From: Ignavibacteriales bacterium
GTDB lineage: Bacteria > Bacteroidota > Ignavibacteria > Ignavibacteriales > Melioribacteraceae
Direction of reading: 5' to 3'
NCBI GenBank assembly: GCA_021740915.1
Contig: JAIOYW010000001.1
Coordinates: 310,001 to 374,000 of the forward strand
DNA length: 64,000 bases
The stretch's first letter is position 1. Each line of letters begins with the position of its first letter. The position numbers were made by a program, and so were the translations under genes. Below, piece by piece: positions 9,556 through 17,943 of the stretch. The notes beneath the pieces are model-generated. The model was not told the origin of the DNA, did no database searches, and saw nothing but the letters and a program-made list of their open reading frames with translations.

Positions 9556-10917
9556 ATGAATCAACCAAGGGAGCAATGGGCTTCAAAATTAGGTTTTATT
9601 CTTGCGGCTGCAGGATCAGCTATTGGTCTCGGCAATATCTGGAAATTTCCCTATGTCGCAGGTGAAAACGGCGGTGCAGCGTTCATTATTATATATCTTA
9701 TCTGCATATTAGTTATAGGCTTACCTGTGCTTATTTCTGAAATTTTGATCGGGCGAACCACACAATCAAATCCCGTAGGAGCATTCAGGGCCTTAGGTAA
9801 AAATAAATTCTGGATTTCGATAGGTGCAATGGGGGTGATTGCGGGCTTTATTATACTTTCCTTCTACAGTGTTGTTGGAGGATGGTCACTTGGTTATATT
9901 ATTGAAGCATCAAGTGGTGTTTTTAGTAATTTCTCCGATGGAAATGCCGCTAATGCTCATTTTGTATCACTAATCGGAAATCCTGTCTGGATTATTTCAC
10001 TCCATGCCCTTTTTATGACAATTAGTGTTGCAATTGTTCTTGGAGGTGTTCAGAAAGGTATTGAGAAAGGGAGCAAATTCCTTATGCCCTTACTTTTTAT
10101 AATTATGATTGTTCTTGTTTTACGGGGATTAACTCTTGAAGGGGCAGAAAAAGGTCTTGATTTTATTCTTAATCCAAGGTGGGATCAAATCTCGGCTGAA
10201 ACGGTGCTTGTTGCACTCGGACAGGCATTTTTTACGCTTAGCCTTGGAATGGGTGCAATGCTCACATACGGAAGTTATATCTCAGACTCCGATAACATCT
10301 TCGCATCAGGAGTTCAGATTGTTTTTCTTGATACTCTGATTGCACTTCTTGCGGGTGTTGCTATATTCACTGCTGTTTTCGCGACAGGACAAAATCCCGG
10401 GAGCGGACCTGGATTAATATTTCAAACTTTGCCACTCGTATTTACTAAAATGCCCGGTGGATATCTCTTCTCAATTCTGTTCTTCTTACTACTTACTATT
10501 GCTGCAATAACTTCCTCAATATCACTACTTGAGGTTGTTGTTGCATATTTTGTTGATGATAAAGGATGGTCCAGGAAAAATGCTGTTCTCGTCTTCGGGG
10601 GGATTATTTTTATTTTAGGGATCCCCTGTGCTCTTTCATTCAATATTTTAAGTGATTTTACTTTACTTGGTCTGACCTGGTTCGATATGTCTGACTACGT
10701 AACCTCGAATCTTATGCTTCCTCTTGGAGGTTTCTTTATTGCAATTTTTGTGGCATACTTCTGGGGTTATCAAAGAGCCCTCCCAAATCTGAGAAATGGT
10801 GCTGAAATACTTTTTGAAAAATATTCCTGGATTATAACTGCCTGGAAAATATTTCTGAAATATTTCTCTCCTGTAATGATTTTGTTGGTGCTATTGCATT
10901 CACTCGGTGTTTTCTAA
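9556..10917 (+). CDS. sodium-dependent transporter, NSS/SNF family
   Basis: The 453-residue protein is an integral inner-membrane carrier with about 11 hydrophobic segments. The family's signature lies in the first segment (GSAIGLGNIWKFPYV, residues 20-34), where the unwound TM1 binds sodium and substrate, and GMGAMLTYGSY near residue 233 matches TM6-7 of LeuT-like proteins. Bacterial members usually import hydrophobic or aromatic amino acids with sodium; the exact substrate cannot be read from sequence. It is followed 20 bases later by an AGCS symporter gene, so both are probably one transcript ending at the terminator near 12547. It has the short C-terminal end typical of bacterial members. 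Confidence 0.92.
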   Translation: MNQPREQWASKLGFILAAAGSAIGLGNIWKFPYVAGENGGAAFIIIYLICILVIGLPVLISEILIGRTTQSNPVGAFRALGKNKFWISIGAMGVIAGFIILSFYSVVGGWSLGYIIEASSGVFSNFSDGNAANAHFVSLIGNPVWIISLHALFMTISVAIVLGGVQKGIEKGSKFLMPLLFIIMIVLVLRGLTLEGAEKGLDFILNPRWDQISAETVLVALGQAFFTLSLGMGAMLTYGSYISDSDNIFASGVQIVFLDTLIALLAGVAIFTAVFATGQNPGSGPGLIFQTLPLVFTKMPGGYLFSILFFLLLTIAAITSSISLLEVVVAYFVDDKGWSRKNAVLVFGGIIFILGIPCALSFNILSDFTLLGLTWFDMSDYVTSNLMLPLGGFFIAIFVAYFWGYQRALPNLRNGAEILFEKYSWIITAWKIFLKYFSPVMILLVLLHSLGVF

Positions 10918-10937
10918 TCATTAATGTTGGTAGTTAA

Positions 10938-12533
10938 ATGACGAAAAAAAAAGCAGGATTAATTTCCTTCCTAATAATTATTCTCGTGTTGGTTATCGGC
11001 GGAGTTTCATTTTTCGACACGGTCTGGACATTTCCCGGGAATTTTGACTTCATTGCCAATTTTCCTTCATCTGATTCACCAATCGGTTCAATACCTTTCA
11101 TGGTAATTGCACTGCTTGGGACAGGCGTCTTTGTTACATTAAAACTGGGTTTCCCTCAGATCAGACATCTTTGGCACGGATTGAAGGTCACTCGTGGCGT
11201 TTATGACAATCCTGATGATGAAGGCGATCTGAATCATTTCCGTGCCTTAACAACAGCACTTTCAGCAACCGTTGGAATAGGAAACATTGCCGGTGTAGCA
11301 ACTGCCCTTTATTATGGAGGTCCTGGGGCGCTTTTCTGGATGTGGGTGACTGCTTTTTTTGGTACTTCCCTTAAATATGCTGAGGCATCACTCTCGGTAA
11401 AATATCGTGATATCCTGCCGGATGGTAGTACAGCAGGGGGACCGATGTACAATATTGAAAAAGGACTTGGACAGAACTGGCGATGGTTAGCTGTGGCATT
11501 CGCTTCTTTTGCAATAATCTGTTCTTTTGCTACAGGCAATGCGATTCAGTCATTTACTGTATCAGATCAGATATATTCGGAAGTCACCGCAGTTGTGGGA
11601 TTTCAGCACCCGCTTACAATAAAACATGCTATTTTCAGTTGGTTCGAAGTTTCTGCCCAGCAAGTTATTAACGGCATTTTTCTTGCTGCCACTGTCGCAC
11701 TGGTTATCATTGGAGGTATTAAAAGAATCGGCAATGTAACTGGTTACCTCGCTCCTTTTATGGCATTAATCTACTTTGTGGGTGCAATGTTGATAATAGT
11801 AGCGAATTACCAGCGGCTCGGAGAGAGCTTTCAACTTATATTTTCGATGGCTTTTAATCCTCCAGCCGAAATTGCAGGCGCAGCAGGAGGCACTTTCCTT
11901 GTGATCCTGAACACAATGATGTGGGGAATTAAGCGCGGCTTATATTCAAATGAAGCCGGTCAGGGAAGTGCTGCAATTGCTCATTCGACCGCTAAAACAA
12001 CTTATTCAGTGCGGGAAGGAACTGTTGCGATGCTTGAGCCTTTTATTGATACTATTATCATCTGTACATTAACAGGCCTGGTAATTATTAGCACGGATGC
12101 ATGGCATCACACACAATTTTACGTATCAAGGATTGACGCTGGCTTCACAGGCACACTCATGAATAGCAGTATTCTTACTTCTTACGCGTTTAAACAAGGT
12201 TTATCCTGGCTTTTCCCGTATGGAGATAAAATTGTAACGATCAGTGTTTTACTCTTTGCAGTTTCAACAGCAATCAGTTGGTCATTTTATGGTGACAGGG
12301 CTGCTCACTATCTATTTGGTCAAAAAGCTATTTTACCATACAAATGGATATATGTCATTTTCGTATTCATCGGAGCAATAGCTGAATTGGAAGCTGTGTG
12401 GGCGTTTGGCGATGCTGCACTTGGTTTTATGACCTTTCCGAATTTAATTGCAATTATTATGCTTTCAACCGTTCTTAAGAAAATGACGAATACCTATTTT
12501 TCTATTAAACACGAACCTTTTATAAAGAAATAG
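10938..12533 (+). CDS. alanine/glycine:cation symporter (AGCS family)
   Basis: The 531-residue membrane protein has the AGCS hallmarks: an N-terminal hairpin followed by a cytoplasmic stretch (LGFPQIRHLWHGLKVTRG), the binding-site loop GIGNIAGVATALYYGGPGA, and the later motif RGLYSNEAGQGSAAIAHS. These transporters take up alanine or glycine with sodium or protons. It lies immediately downstream of an NSS transporter and is transcribed with it, suggesting a paired amino-acid uptake operon. At 531 residues it is slightly longer than the common 450-500. The extra length is an N-terminal segment (residues about 25-55) and a longer loop near 205-230. Confidence 0.93.
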   Translation: MTKKKAGLISFLIIILVLVIGGVSFFDTVWTFPGNFDFIANFPSSDSPIGSIPFMVIALLGTGVFVTLKLGFPQIRHLWHGLKVTRGVYDNPDDEGDLNHFRALTTALSATVGIGNIAGVATALYYGGPGALFWMWVTAFFGTSLKYAEASLSVKYRDILPDGSTAGGPMYNIEKGLGQNWRWLAVAFASFAIICSFATGNAIQSFTVSDQIYSEVTAVVGFQHPLTIKHAIFSWFEVSAQQVINGIFLAATVALVIIGGIKRIGNVTGYLAPFMALIYFVGAMLIIVANYQRLGESFQLIFSMAFNPPAEIAGAAGGTFLVILNTMMWGIKRGLYSNEAGQGSAAIAHSTAKTTYSVREGTVAMLEPFIDTIIICTLTGLVIISTDAWHHTQFYVSRIDAGFTGTLMNSSILTSYAFKQGLSWLFPYGDKIVTISVLLFAVSTAISWSFYGDRAAHYLFGQKAILPYKWIYVIFVFIGAIAELEAVWAFGDAALGFMTFPNLIAIIMLSTVLKKMTNTYFSIKHEPFIKK

Positions 12534-12546
12534 GAATATAAGAGAT

Positions 12547-12586
12547 TAAAAATGTTCCGGATTTTATTGAATTCGGGACATTTTTA
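12547..12586 (+). terminator. rho-independent terminator after the symporter operon
   Basis: A 13-bp stem (TAAAAATGTTCCG against CGGGACATTTTTA with one G-U pair) sits 13 bases after the AGCS stop and has a T-run inside its 3' arm. The A/T tracts on both sides mean it could act on either strand. Confidence 0.8.
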
Positions 12587-12695
12587 CTGATTTATTTTTC
12601 GAGAATATCCTCAATTTTATTAATATTGATGTGGCTTGTGAAAGTAATTGTCGTGTATGTTTGAGCTAGTATAAATGATTTTATTTTATATTGAA

Positions 12696-12729
12696 TAAAA
12701 AAGGCCGCCTCTTTTTAACGAGAGCGGCC
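12696..12729 (-). terminator. rho-independent terminator after the PcrA-like helicase gene
   Basis: On the minus strand a GGCCGCTCT/AGGCGGCC hairpin (stem between 12703 and 12729, with one bulged base) is followed by TTTTTTATT. It stands about 27 bases downstream of the helicase stop. Confidence 0.8.
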
Positions 12730-12755
12730 AGATAGAGTATATATCAAAATTAAGG

Positions 12756-14930
12756 TTATATTAGTTTGAGATTCGCAAACTTGGTCATAAGGTTTTTTTG
12801 TCCAAATTCCTCAAATGCAACAACCAATCTCTGTTGATCGCCTGAACCATTAATCTGAAGAATTTTTCCATTACCAAATATCTCGTGATAAACCCTGCTT
12901 CCGACACGTAAAGAACGTTTTTCATTATCATCATCGTAGTCAAAATCAATGCCTCCCATATCAACAACCGGCACGGGCTTCTTCCCAGCCCTGCGCGAGC
13001 CTCCACCATTCAATTCGATATAAGTTGACGGGTCCATTTCATCAATAAATCGGGATCTGTTCTGATATGCTACCTCTCCAAATCTGTATCGGCTTCGTGC
13101 GTAACTGATAAATACCCTTTTCATTGCACGGGTCATTGCTACATAGAATAATCTTCTTTCTTCTTCAATCCGGGATTCTGCATCAAACTTCGGACTGAGC
13201 GGGAAAATATCCTCCTCCGCGCCGCTTATAAAGACAACCGGAAATTCCAATCCTTTACTAGCGTGAATAGTCATAAGCGTCACTGAATTCTGATTTTCAT
13301 TATAACGATCAACACCCGTAAAAAGAGTAACTTCCGATAAATAATCCTCCAGATTTGCCTCACTGTTTTCCTGGAAGAAATCCTGAATAGCCTGTAAAAG
13401 CTCCTCAACATTTTCAAGGCGCGATAATGAATCTTCAGAATTTTCATCGCGGTACATTCTTAATATCCCTAACTCATCAACAAGAGCTCTGACTAATTCC
13501 GATGCTGAAAGTTTATCTTTAAGATCAATATATTTATCCAGTAACTGTTTAAAGAACTTAACATTTTTCTGAATCCGCTCCTTAACCTCAATTACTTCAA
13601 AAACTCTTCCCATTGTCTCGAAAAGTGTAATATTTAGCTTACGGGAAAATGCAATCATTTTGGTTATTGAAGTATTTCCGATACCCCTTTGCGGGAAATT
13701 CATTACACGAAGAAGGCTCTCTTCATCTTCCTGATTAATTAATATTTTCAGGTAGGCAAGAATATCTTTAACTTCTTTTCTTTTGTAAAATTCGAGACCA
13801 GCTAATATTTTATATGGAATTTTGTGCTTTCTTAAGCCTTCTTCTAAAGCCCTTGACTGTGAATTAACCCTGTATAGTATCGCAATTTCGTTTAAGGCAA
13901 CTTTTTTGTTTACAACTTCATTTTTTATTAGTGCAGATATCTGGAGAGCTTCATCCTTCTCATCAGAACATCTTATAAGAACTATTTTATCACCCTCTTC
14001 ATTCTCAGTCCAAAGTGTTTTTTTAATCTGATCCTGATTTTTTTTGAGCACGGAATCTGAAGCCTGTAAAATCAATTTTGTTGAACGATAGTTTTGTTCC
14101 AGCCTGAAAATTTTTGTCTTGGCGAATTCTTTCTCAAAATCGAGCATATTCTTGATTTCCGCCCCACGCCAACTATATATACTTTGGGCATCATCGCCAA
14201 CTACGCTGACATTGCCTTTCATTCCGGATAGTTGTTTGATAATCTCATATTGGGCACGATTCGTATCCTGAAATTCATCCACAAGAATATAATTAAACTG
14301 CTTTTTGTACTTCTGCAGAACCCTTGCCTGATTATTGAAAAGTTCAATCGGTTTTAATAAGAGATCGTCAAAATCCATGCTATTATTAAGCACAAGACGA
14401 TTATTGTATTCGGAATATATTGTAGAAAATCTTTTTTCCTGGGCAGTTTTCGCGAAATGTTTCTCAAATTCAATTGGTGAGATCAGATGATTCTTTAGAT
14501 AGCTGATCCTCCGGTGAATCCCGTTTGGTGTCAGTGAATCAAAACTGAAATTAAATTCCTGGATAATATTTCCGACTAAAGAACTGGAATCCTCTGCATC
14601 ATAAATTGAAAATTGAGGTTTATAATTCAATTTTTTTGCTTCCATTCGCAAAATTCTTGCAAATATTGAATGAAAAGTCCCCATCCAGATTTTATCAGCT
14701 TTGTCGCCAATCATTTCCGAAATTCTGGTTTTCATTTCATTAGCTGCTTTATTAGTGAATGTTAGCGCCAGTATTGATTCAGGATCGGCACCAGTTTCAA
14801 GTATATATGCTATTTTATATGTGAGGACTCTGGTTTTTCCAGATCCAGCTCCTGCGACAACAATATGGGGTCCGGAGTTATATTCAACTGCTGCCCTCTG
14901 TGCTGCATTCAATTCATCAAGAATTTTCAT
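12756..14930 (-). CDS. pcrA: UvrD/PcrA-type superfamily 1 DNA helicase
   Basis: At 724 residues this matches the length of PcrA/UvrD. The Q motif (LNAAQRAAV) and Walker A (AGAGSGKT, residues 26-33) are at the N terminus, the Walker B is VDEFQDTN, motif III is GDDAQSIYSWRGA, and the 2A/2B motifs (MTIHASKGLEFPVVF, FYVAMTRA) are all present. The C terminus (RVGSRVYHEIFGNGKIL onward) is the Tudor-like RNA-polymerase-interacting tail typical of PcrA. It unwinds DNA 3' to 5' in nucleotide excision repair, replication restart and conflict resolution. It is a single-gene transcript with its own terminator. A second, divergent UvrD-like helicase is at 32637-34628. Confidence 0.93.
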   Translation of the reverse strand: MKILDELNAAQRAAVEYNSGPHIVVAGAGSGKTRVLTYKIAYILETGADPESILALTFTNKAANEMKTRISEMIGDKADKIWMGTFHSIFARILRMEAKKLNYKPQFSIYDAEDSSSLVGNIIQEFNFSFDSLTPNGIHRRISYLKNHLISPIEFEKHFAKTAQEKRFSTIYSEYNNRLVLNNSMDFDDLLLKPIELFNNQARVLQKYKKQFNYILVDEFQDTNRAQYEIIKQLSGMKGNVSVVGDDAQSIYSWRGAEIKNMLDFEKEFAKTKIFRLEQNYRSTKLILQASDSVLKKNQDQIKKTLWTENEEGDKIVLIRCSDEKDEALQISALIKNEVVNKKVALNEIAILYRVNSQSRALEEGLRKHKIPYKILAGLEFYKRKEVKDILAYLKILINQEDEESLLRVMNFPQRGIGNTSITKMIAFSRKLNITLFETMGRVFEVIEVKERIQKNVKFFKQLLDKYIDLKDKLSASELVRALVDELGILRMYRDENSEDSLSRLENVEELLQAIQDFFQENSEANLEDYLSEVTLFTGVDRYNENQNSVTLMTIHASKGLEFPVVFISGAEEDIFPLSPKFDAESRIEEERRLFYVAMTRAMKRVFISYARSRYRFGEVAYQNRSRFIDEMDPSTYIELNGGGSRRAGKKPVPVVDMGGIDFDYDDDNEKRSLRVGSRVYHEIFGNGKILQINGSGDQQRLVVAFEEFGQKNLMTKFANLKLI

Positions 14931-15033
14931 AACTCTTTATTTTTTTAGATCGCAAATTTAACAAATAATATACTGGTACCCAAATCGGTACGATTACCCT
15001 TCTTTAATCGAACCATGGTAATTAAAAGAATAT

Positions 15034-15062
15034 CGGGTGCATAACCTAAAGTTATGCACCCT
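15034..15062 (-). terminator. perfect hairpin downstream of the ALDH7 gene
   Basis: GGGTGCATAAC and GTTATGCACCC form a perfect 11-bp stem around a 5-base loop, 11 bases after the dehydrogenase stop on the minus strand. The following minus-strand bases (GATATTCTTTTAAT) give only a loose U-rich tract, so termination is probable but not textbook. Confidence 0.65.
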
Positions 15063-15072
15063 GGGAAATCGG

Positions 15073-16605
15073 TTATATATCGAATTTAATACCTTGTGCA
15101 AGCGGTAGTTTGGTTCCGTAATTAATGGTGTTTGTTTGTCTCCGCATGTATGCTTTCCATGCATCTGATCCTGATTCTCGTCCACCGCCTGTTTCTTTCT
15201 CACCACCAAAAGCACCGCCGATTTCAGCGCCGGAAGTTCCTATATTTACATTGGCGATACCACAATCAGAACCAGCTGCGGAAAGGAATTCTTCTGCCTC
15301 ACGCATATTATCTGTAAATATTGAGGATGATAATCCCTGAACAACACCGTTATTGATAGCAATAGCTTCTGAAACATCTCCCGAATATTTGATGAGATAT
15401 AATATTGGAGCAAAAGTCTCCTCTTGTACGATATGATATTCATTTTTAGCTTCAACCAAAGATGGAACGACATAGCACCCAGATTCATAACCTGCTCCAT
15501 TGAGTACCTGACCTCCATAAATTATATTTCCGCCCTCTTCAACAACCTTTTTTAATGCAGTTGTAAATTCGGATACCGAAGCTTTATCAATAAGCGGTCC
15601 TACATGATTTGCACTATCCATTGGTGTACCGATTTTTAATGTGCCGTATGCTTTGAGGAGTGCATCCTTAACTTTGTCATAAATTGTATCCTGAATAATC
15701 AATCGACGAGTAGTAGTACACCTCTGACCGGCTGTACCAACAGCACCAAAAACTACTGCCGGAATCGCAATTTTCAAATCAGCATTTTCAGTGATAATTA
15801 TTGCATTATTACCACCGAGTTCCAAAATACTCTTGCCGAATCTTTTTGCAATAACTTCAGCGCCGTGTCTTCCGACACCCGTCGAACCAGTAATTGAAAT
15901 GAGCGGGATGCGTTTATCGTTAAGCATCTTTTCGCCCACTGTCGAACCCTTACCGATAATAAGTGAGAATAAACCTTCAGGAAGATTATTTTTCTTAATT
16001 ACATCGGCTAAAATATTCTGAACAGCGATTGCTGTAAGAGGCACCTTCGAAGATGGTTTCCATAAGTTACTGTCACCGCAGACAGTAGCGATCATTGCAT
16101 TCCATGACCAAACGGCAACCGGGAAATTGAAAGCGCTTATTGTCCCAACCACTCCGAGCGGATGATATTGATCATACATACGGTGTTTTGGTCTCTCGGA
16201 ATGCATAGTGAAACCATAAAGCTGGCGTGAAATACCTACCGAGAAATCGCAGATATCAATCATCTCCTGTACTTCACCTAAACCTTCCTGTAAAGATTTC
16301 CCCATTTCATAGCTAACAAGATGCCCTAAATCATCTTTAAACTCTCGCAATCTGTTTCCGATTTGTCTTACAATTTCGCCTCTTGCGGGTGCTGGTACTG
16401 TTCTCCAGTATAAAAAAGCCTCGTGTGCCTTTTTCACTACTTCATCATAATCTTTTTCCGAGCACTGATAAACTGAAGCAATTTTTTTGCCATCAGCGGG
16501 CGAATAAACATCAAGAATGCCTGCGTCTGTTGTTGAATTCCATTCTAATCCTGTTGATGCACCAAAATTCGTTTCTTTAATACCTAATTTCTTAAGAAAT
16601 TCCAT
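15073..16605 (-). CDS. amaB: ALDH7-type aldehyde dehydrogenase (alpha-aminoadipic semialdehyde / piperideine-6-carboxylate dehydrogenase-like)
   Basis: The product is about 510 residues, the size of antiquitin. ALDH7-specific sequence is clear: [16 protein letters not shown] around the catalytic Glu and [14 protein letters not shown] around the catalytic Cys. Family members oxidise 2-aminoadipate 6-semialdehyde (in equilibrium with piperideine-6-carboxylate) to 2-aminoadipate with NAD+ in lysine breakdown, or oxidise other aldehydes. The frame stays open to an upstream ATG at 16623, but the ATG at 16605 has GGAG at good spacing and gives the family length, so I chose it. No other lysine catabolism gene is adjacent, so the substrate is not settled. 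Confidence 0.85.
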   Translation of the reverse strand: MEFLKKLGIKETNFGASTGLEWNSTTDAGILDVYSPADGKKIASVYQCSEKDYDEVVKKAHEAFLYWRTVPAPARGEIVRQIGNRLREFKDDLGHLVSYEMGKSLQEGLGEVQEMIDICDFSVGISRQLYGFTMHSERPKHRMYDQYHPLGVVGTISAFNFPVAVWSWNAMIATVCGDSNLWKPSSKVPLTAIAVQNILADVIKKNNLPEGLFSLIIGKGSTVGEKMLNDKRIPLISITGSTGVGRHGAEVIAKRFGKSILELGGNNAIIITENADLKIAIPAVVFGAVGTAGQRCTTTRRLIIQDTIYDKVKDALLKAYGTLKIGTPMDSANHVGPLIDKASVSEFTTALKKVVEEGGNIIYGGQVLNGAGYESGCYVVPSLVEAKNEYHIVQEETFAPILYLIKYSGDVSEAIAINNGVVQGLSSSIFTDNMREAEEFLSAAGSDCGIANVNIGTSGAEIGGAFGGEKETGGGRESGSDAWKAYMRRQTNTINYGTKLPLAQGIKFDI

Positions 16606-16734
16606 TATTTTTTCTCCATACAATTAGTCTGAAAGGATGTTAAATTAAAAGGATTTACACATACAAAAATAGCATTTTTTGTTATCTTAATTAAATTGAT
16701 ATTTTTTATCTCTCTTTTAATCGGAATTTATTTA

Positions 16735-17433
16735 ATGAATAATTTTGGGCAGTTTTATGTTATTGGGACTCCGATCGGTAATCTTAAGGATATTACAATC
16801 CGGGCATTGGACATCCTCAATTCAGTTGATTTCATCCTATGTGAGGACACACGCCAGACTGGAATTTTACTTAAACATTATCAAATCAGTAAGGAGACAC
16901 ACTCGCTTAATGCCCGAAATGAAAAATATAAATTAAAATATTTTATTTCCAGATTGATGATGGGAGAAAATGCAGCGCTTGTCAGTGATGCAGGAACACC
17001 GCTCATTTCCGATCCAGGTGTTTTTCTGGTTGCAGAGGCTCATAAAAATGGAATTCAGGTCAACAGCATCCCGGGACCATCATCAGTAACCGCGGCTTTA
17101 TCAATTTCCGGTTTCCCATCGGATTCTTTCAGTTTTTTTGGATTTTTACCGCAGAAAAAAGGGAGACAGAAAATTCTTGCAGAAATTTCAGACTATGATC
17201 ATACAATCGTGCTTTTCGAATCATCACACAGAATCGAAAAATTGCTGAAAGAATTATCAGGATTGATTCCTGAAAGATATGTCATGGTTGCAAGAGAGAT
17301 CACTAAGAAGTTTGAGGAATCCCTGCGTGGAAACCCGGCACAGATACTATCACAACTTACTGCTCAAAAGACCAAAGGCGAATTCGTTGTTTTGATAACA
17401 GGGAAAAAATATAAACAATCTATCGATCAATAA
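16735..17433 (+). CDS. rsmI: 16S rRNA (cytidine(1402)-2'-O)-methyltransferase
   Basis: The protein carries all SAM-dependent RsmI/tetrapyrrole-methylase motifs in order: GTPIGNLKDIT at the N terminus, CEDTR, SDAGTPLISDPG, PGPSSVTAALSISGFP and FFGFLP. It 2'-O-methylates C1402 in the decoding centre of 16S rRNA. The frame extends upstream to 16696, but that adds a hydrophobic stretch foreign to the family; the ATG at 16735 has GGAA about 9 bases ahead and places GTPIGNL near the N terminus, as expected. Its last 7 bases overlap the 3' end of the convergent apt gene. Confidence 0.92.
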   Translation: MNNFGQFYVIGTPIGNLKDITIRALDILNSVDFILCEDTRQTGILLKHYQISKETHSLNARNEKYKLKYFISRLMMGENAALVSDAGTPLISDPGVFLVAEAHKNGIQVNSIPGPSSVTAALSISGFPSDSFSFFGFLPQKKGRQKILAEISDYDHTIVLFESSHRIEKLLKELSGLIPERYVMVAREITKKFEESLRGNPAQILSQLTAQKTKGEFVVLITGKKYKQSIDQ

Positions 17434-17939
17434 TGAATTAAAGATTGAATTTCATAACCTTTCAATAGTTCTCTGCCTTTAAGAAAATCTAATTCGATCA
17501 GAAAGGAAATGCCGGTAACAATTCCACCGAGTCTTTCGATAAGTTTGATGGCAGCCTGCATAGTACCTCCTGTTGCCAGTAAATCATCGTGTAAAATTAC
17601 CTTTTCCCCGGATCTTATGGCATCCTCATGAATTTCAATCGTATCAGTTCCATATTCAAGTGAATATGATTCACTGATCTTCTTTGATGGTAGCTTTCCC
17701 GGTTTTCTAATCGGGACAAATCCGGCGCCAATTTTTGAGGCAATTGCGCCGCCAAAAATAAACCCTCGGGATTCGATTGCAGCAATTTTTTCAATTCCTT
17801 TGGCATTAGCGTATTGTACAAATTCATTTAGAGCAAAATTGAATGCTTCGGGTTTCTGAAGAAGAGTCGTGATATCCTTAAATACAATACCTTTTTTAGG
17901 AAAATCAGGCACATCGCGTATTACTGTTAAAAGGTCCAA
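17427..17939 (-). CDS. apt: adenine phosphoribosyltransferase
   Basis: The 170-residue product matches Apt in length and motifs: DVPDFPKKGIVFKDIT at the N terminus, ESRGFIFGGAIA, and the PRPP loop VILHDDLLATGGT. It converts adenine and PRPP to AMP in purine salvage in the cytoplasm. The start is a TTG, supported by a perfect AAGGAGG seven bases upstream that lies inside the end of the polX-like gene, so the two are translationally close. It is the last gene of a long minus-strand run. Its 3' end overlaps rsmI by 7 bases. Confidence 0.94.
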   Translation of the reverse strand: MDLLTVIRDVPDFPKKGIVFKDITTLLQKPEAFNFALNEFVQYANAKGIEKIAAIESRGFIFGGAIASKIGAGFVPIRKPGKLPSKKISESYSLEYGTDTIEIHEDAIRSGEKVILHDDLLATGGTMQAAIKLIERLGGIVTGISFLIELDFLKGRELLKGYEIQSLIHY

Positions 17940-17943
17940 AATC

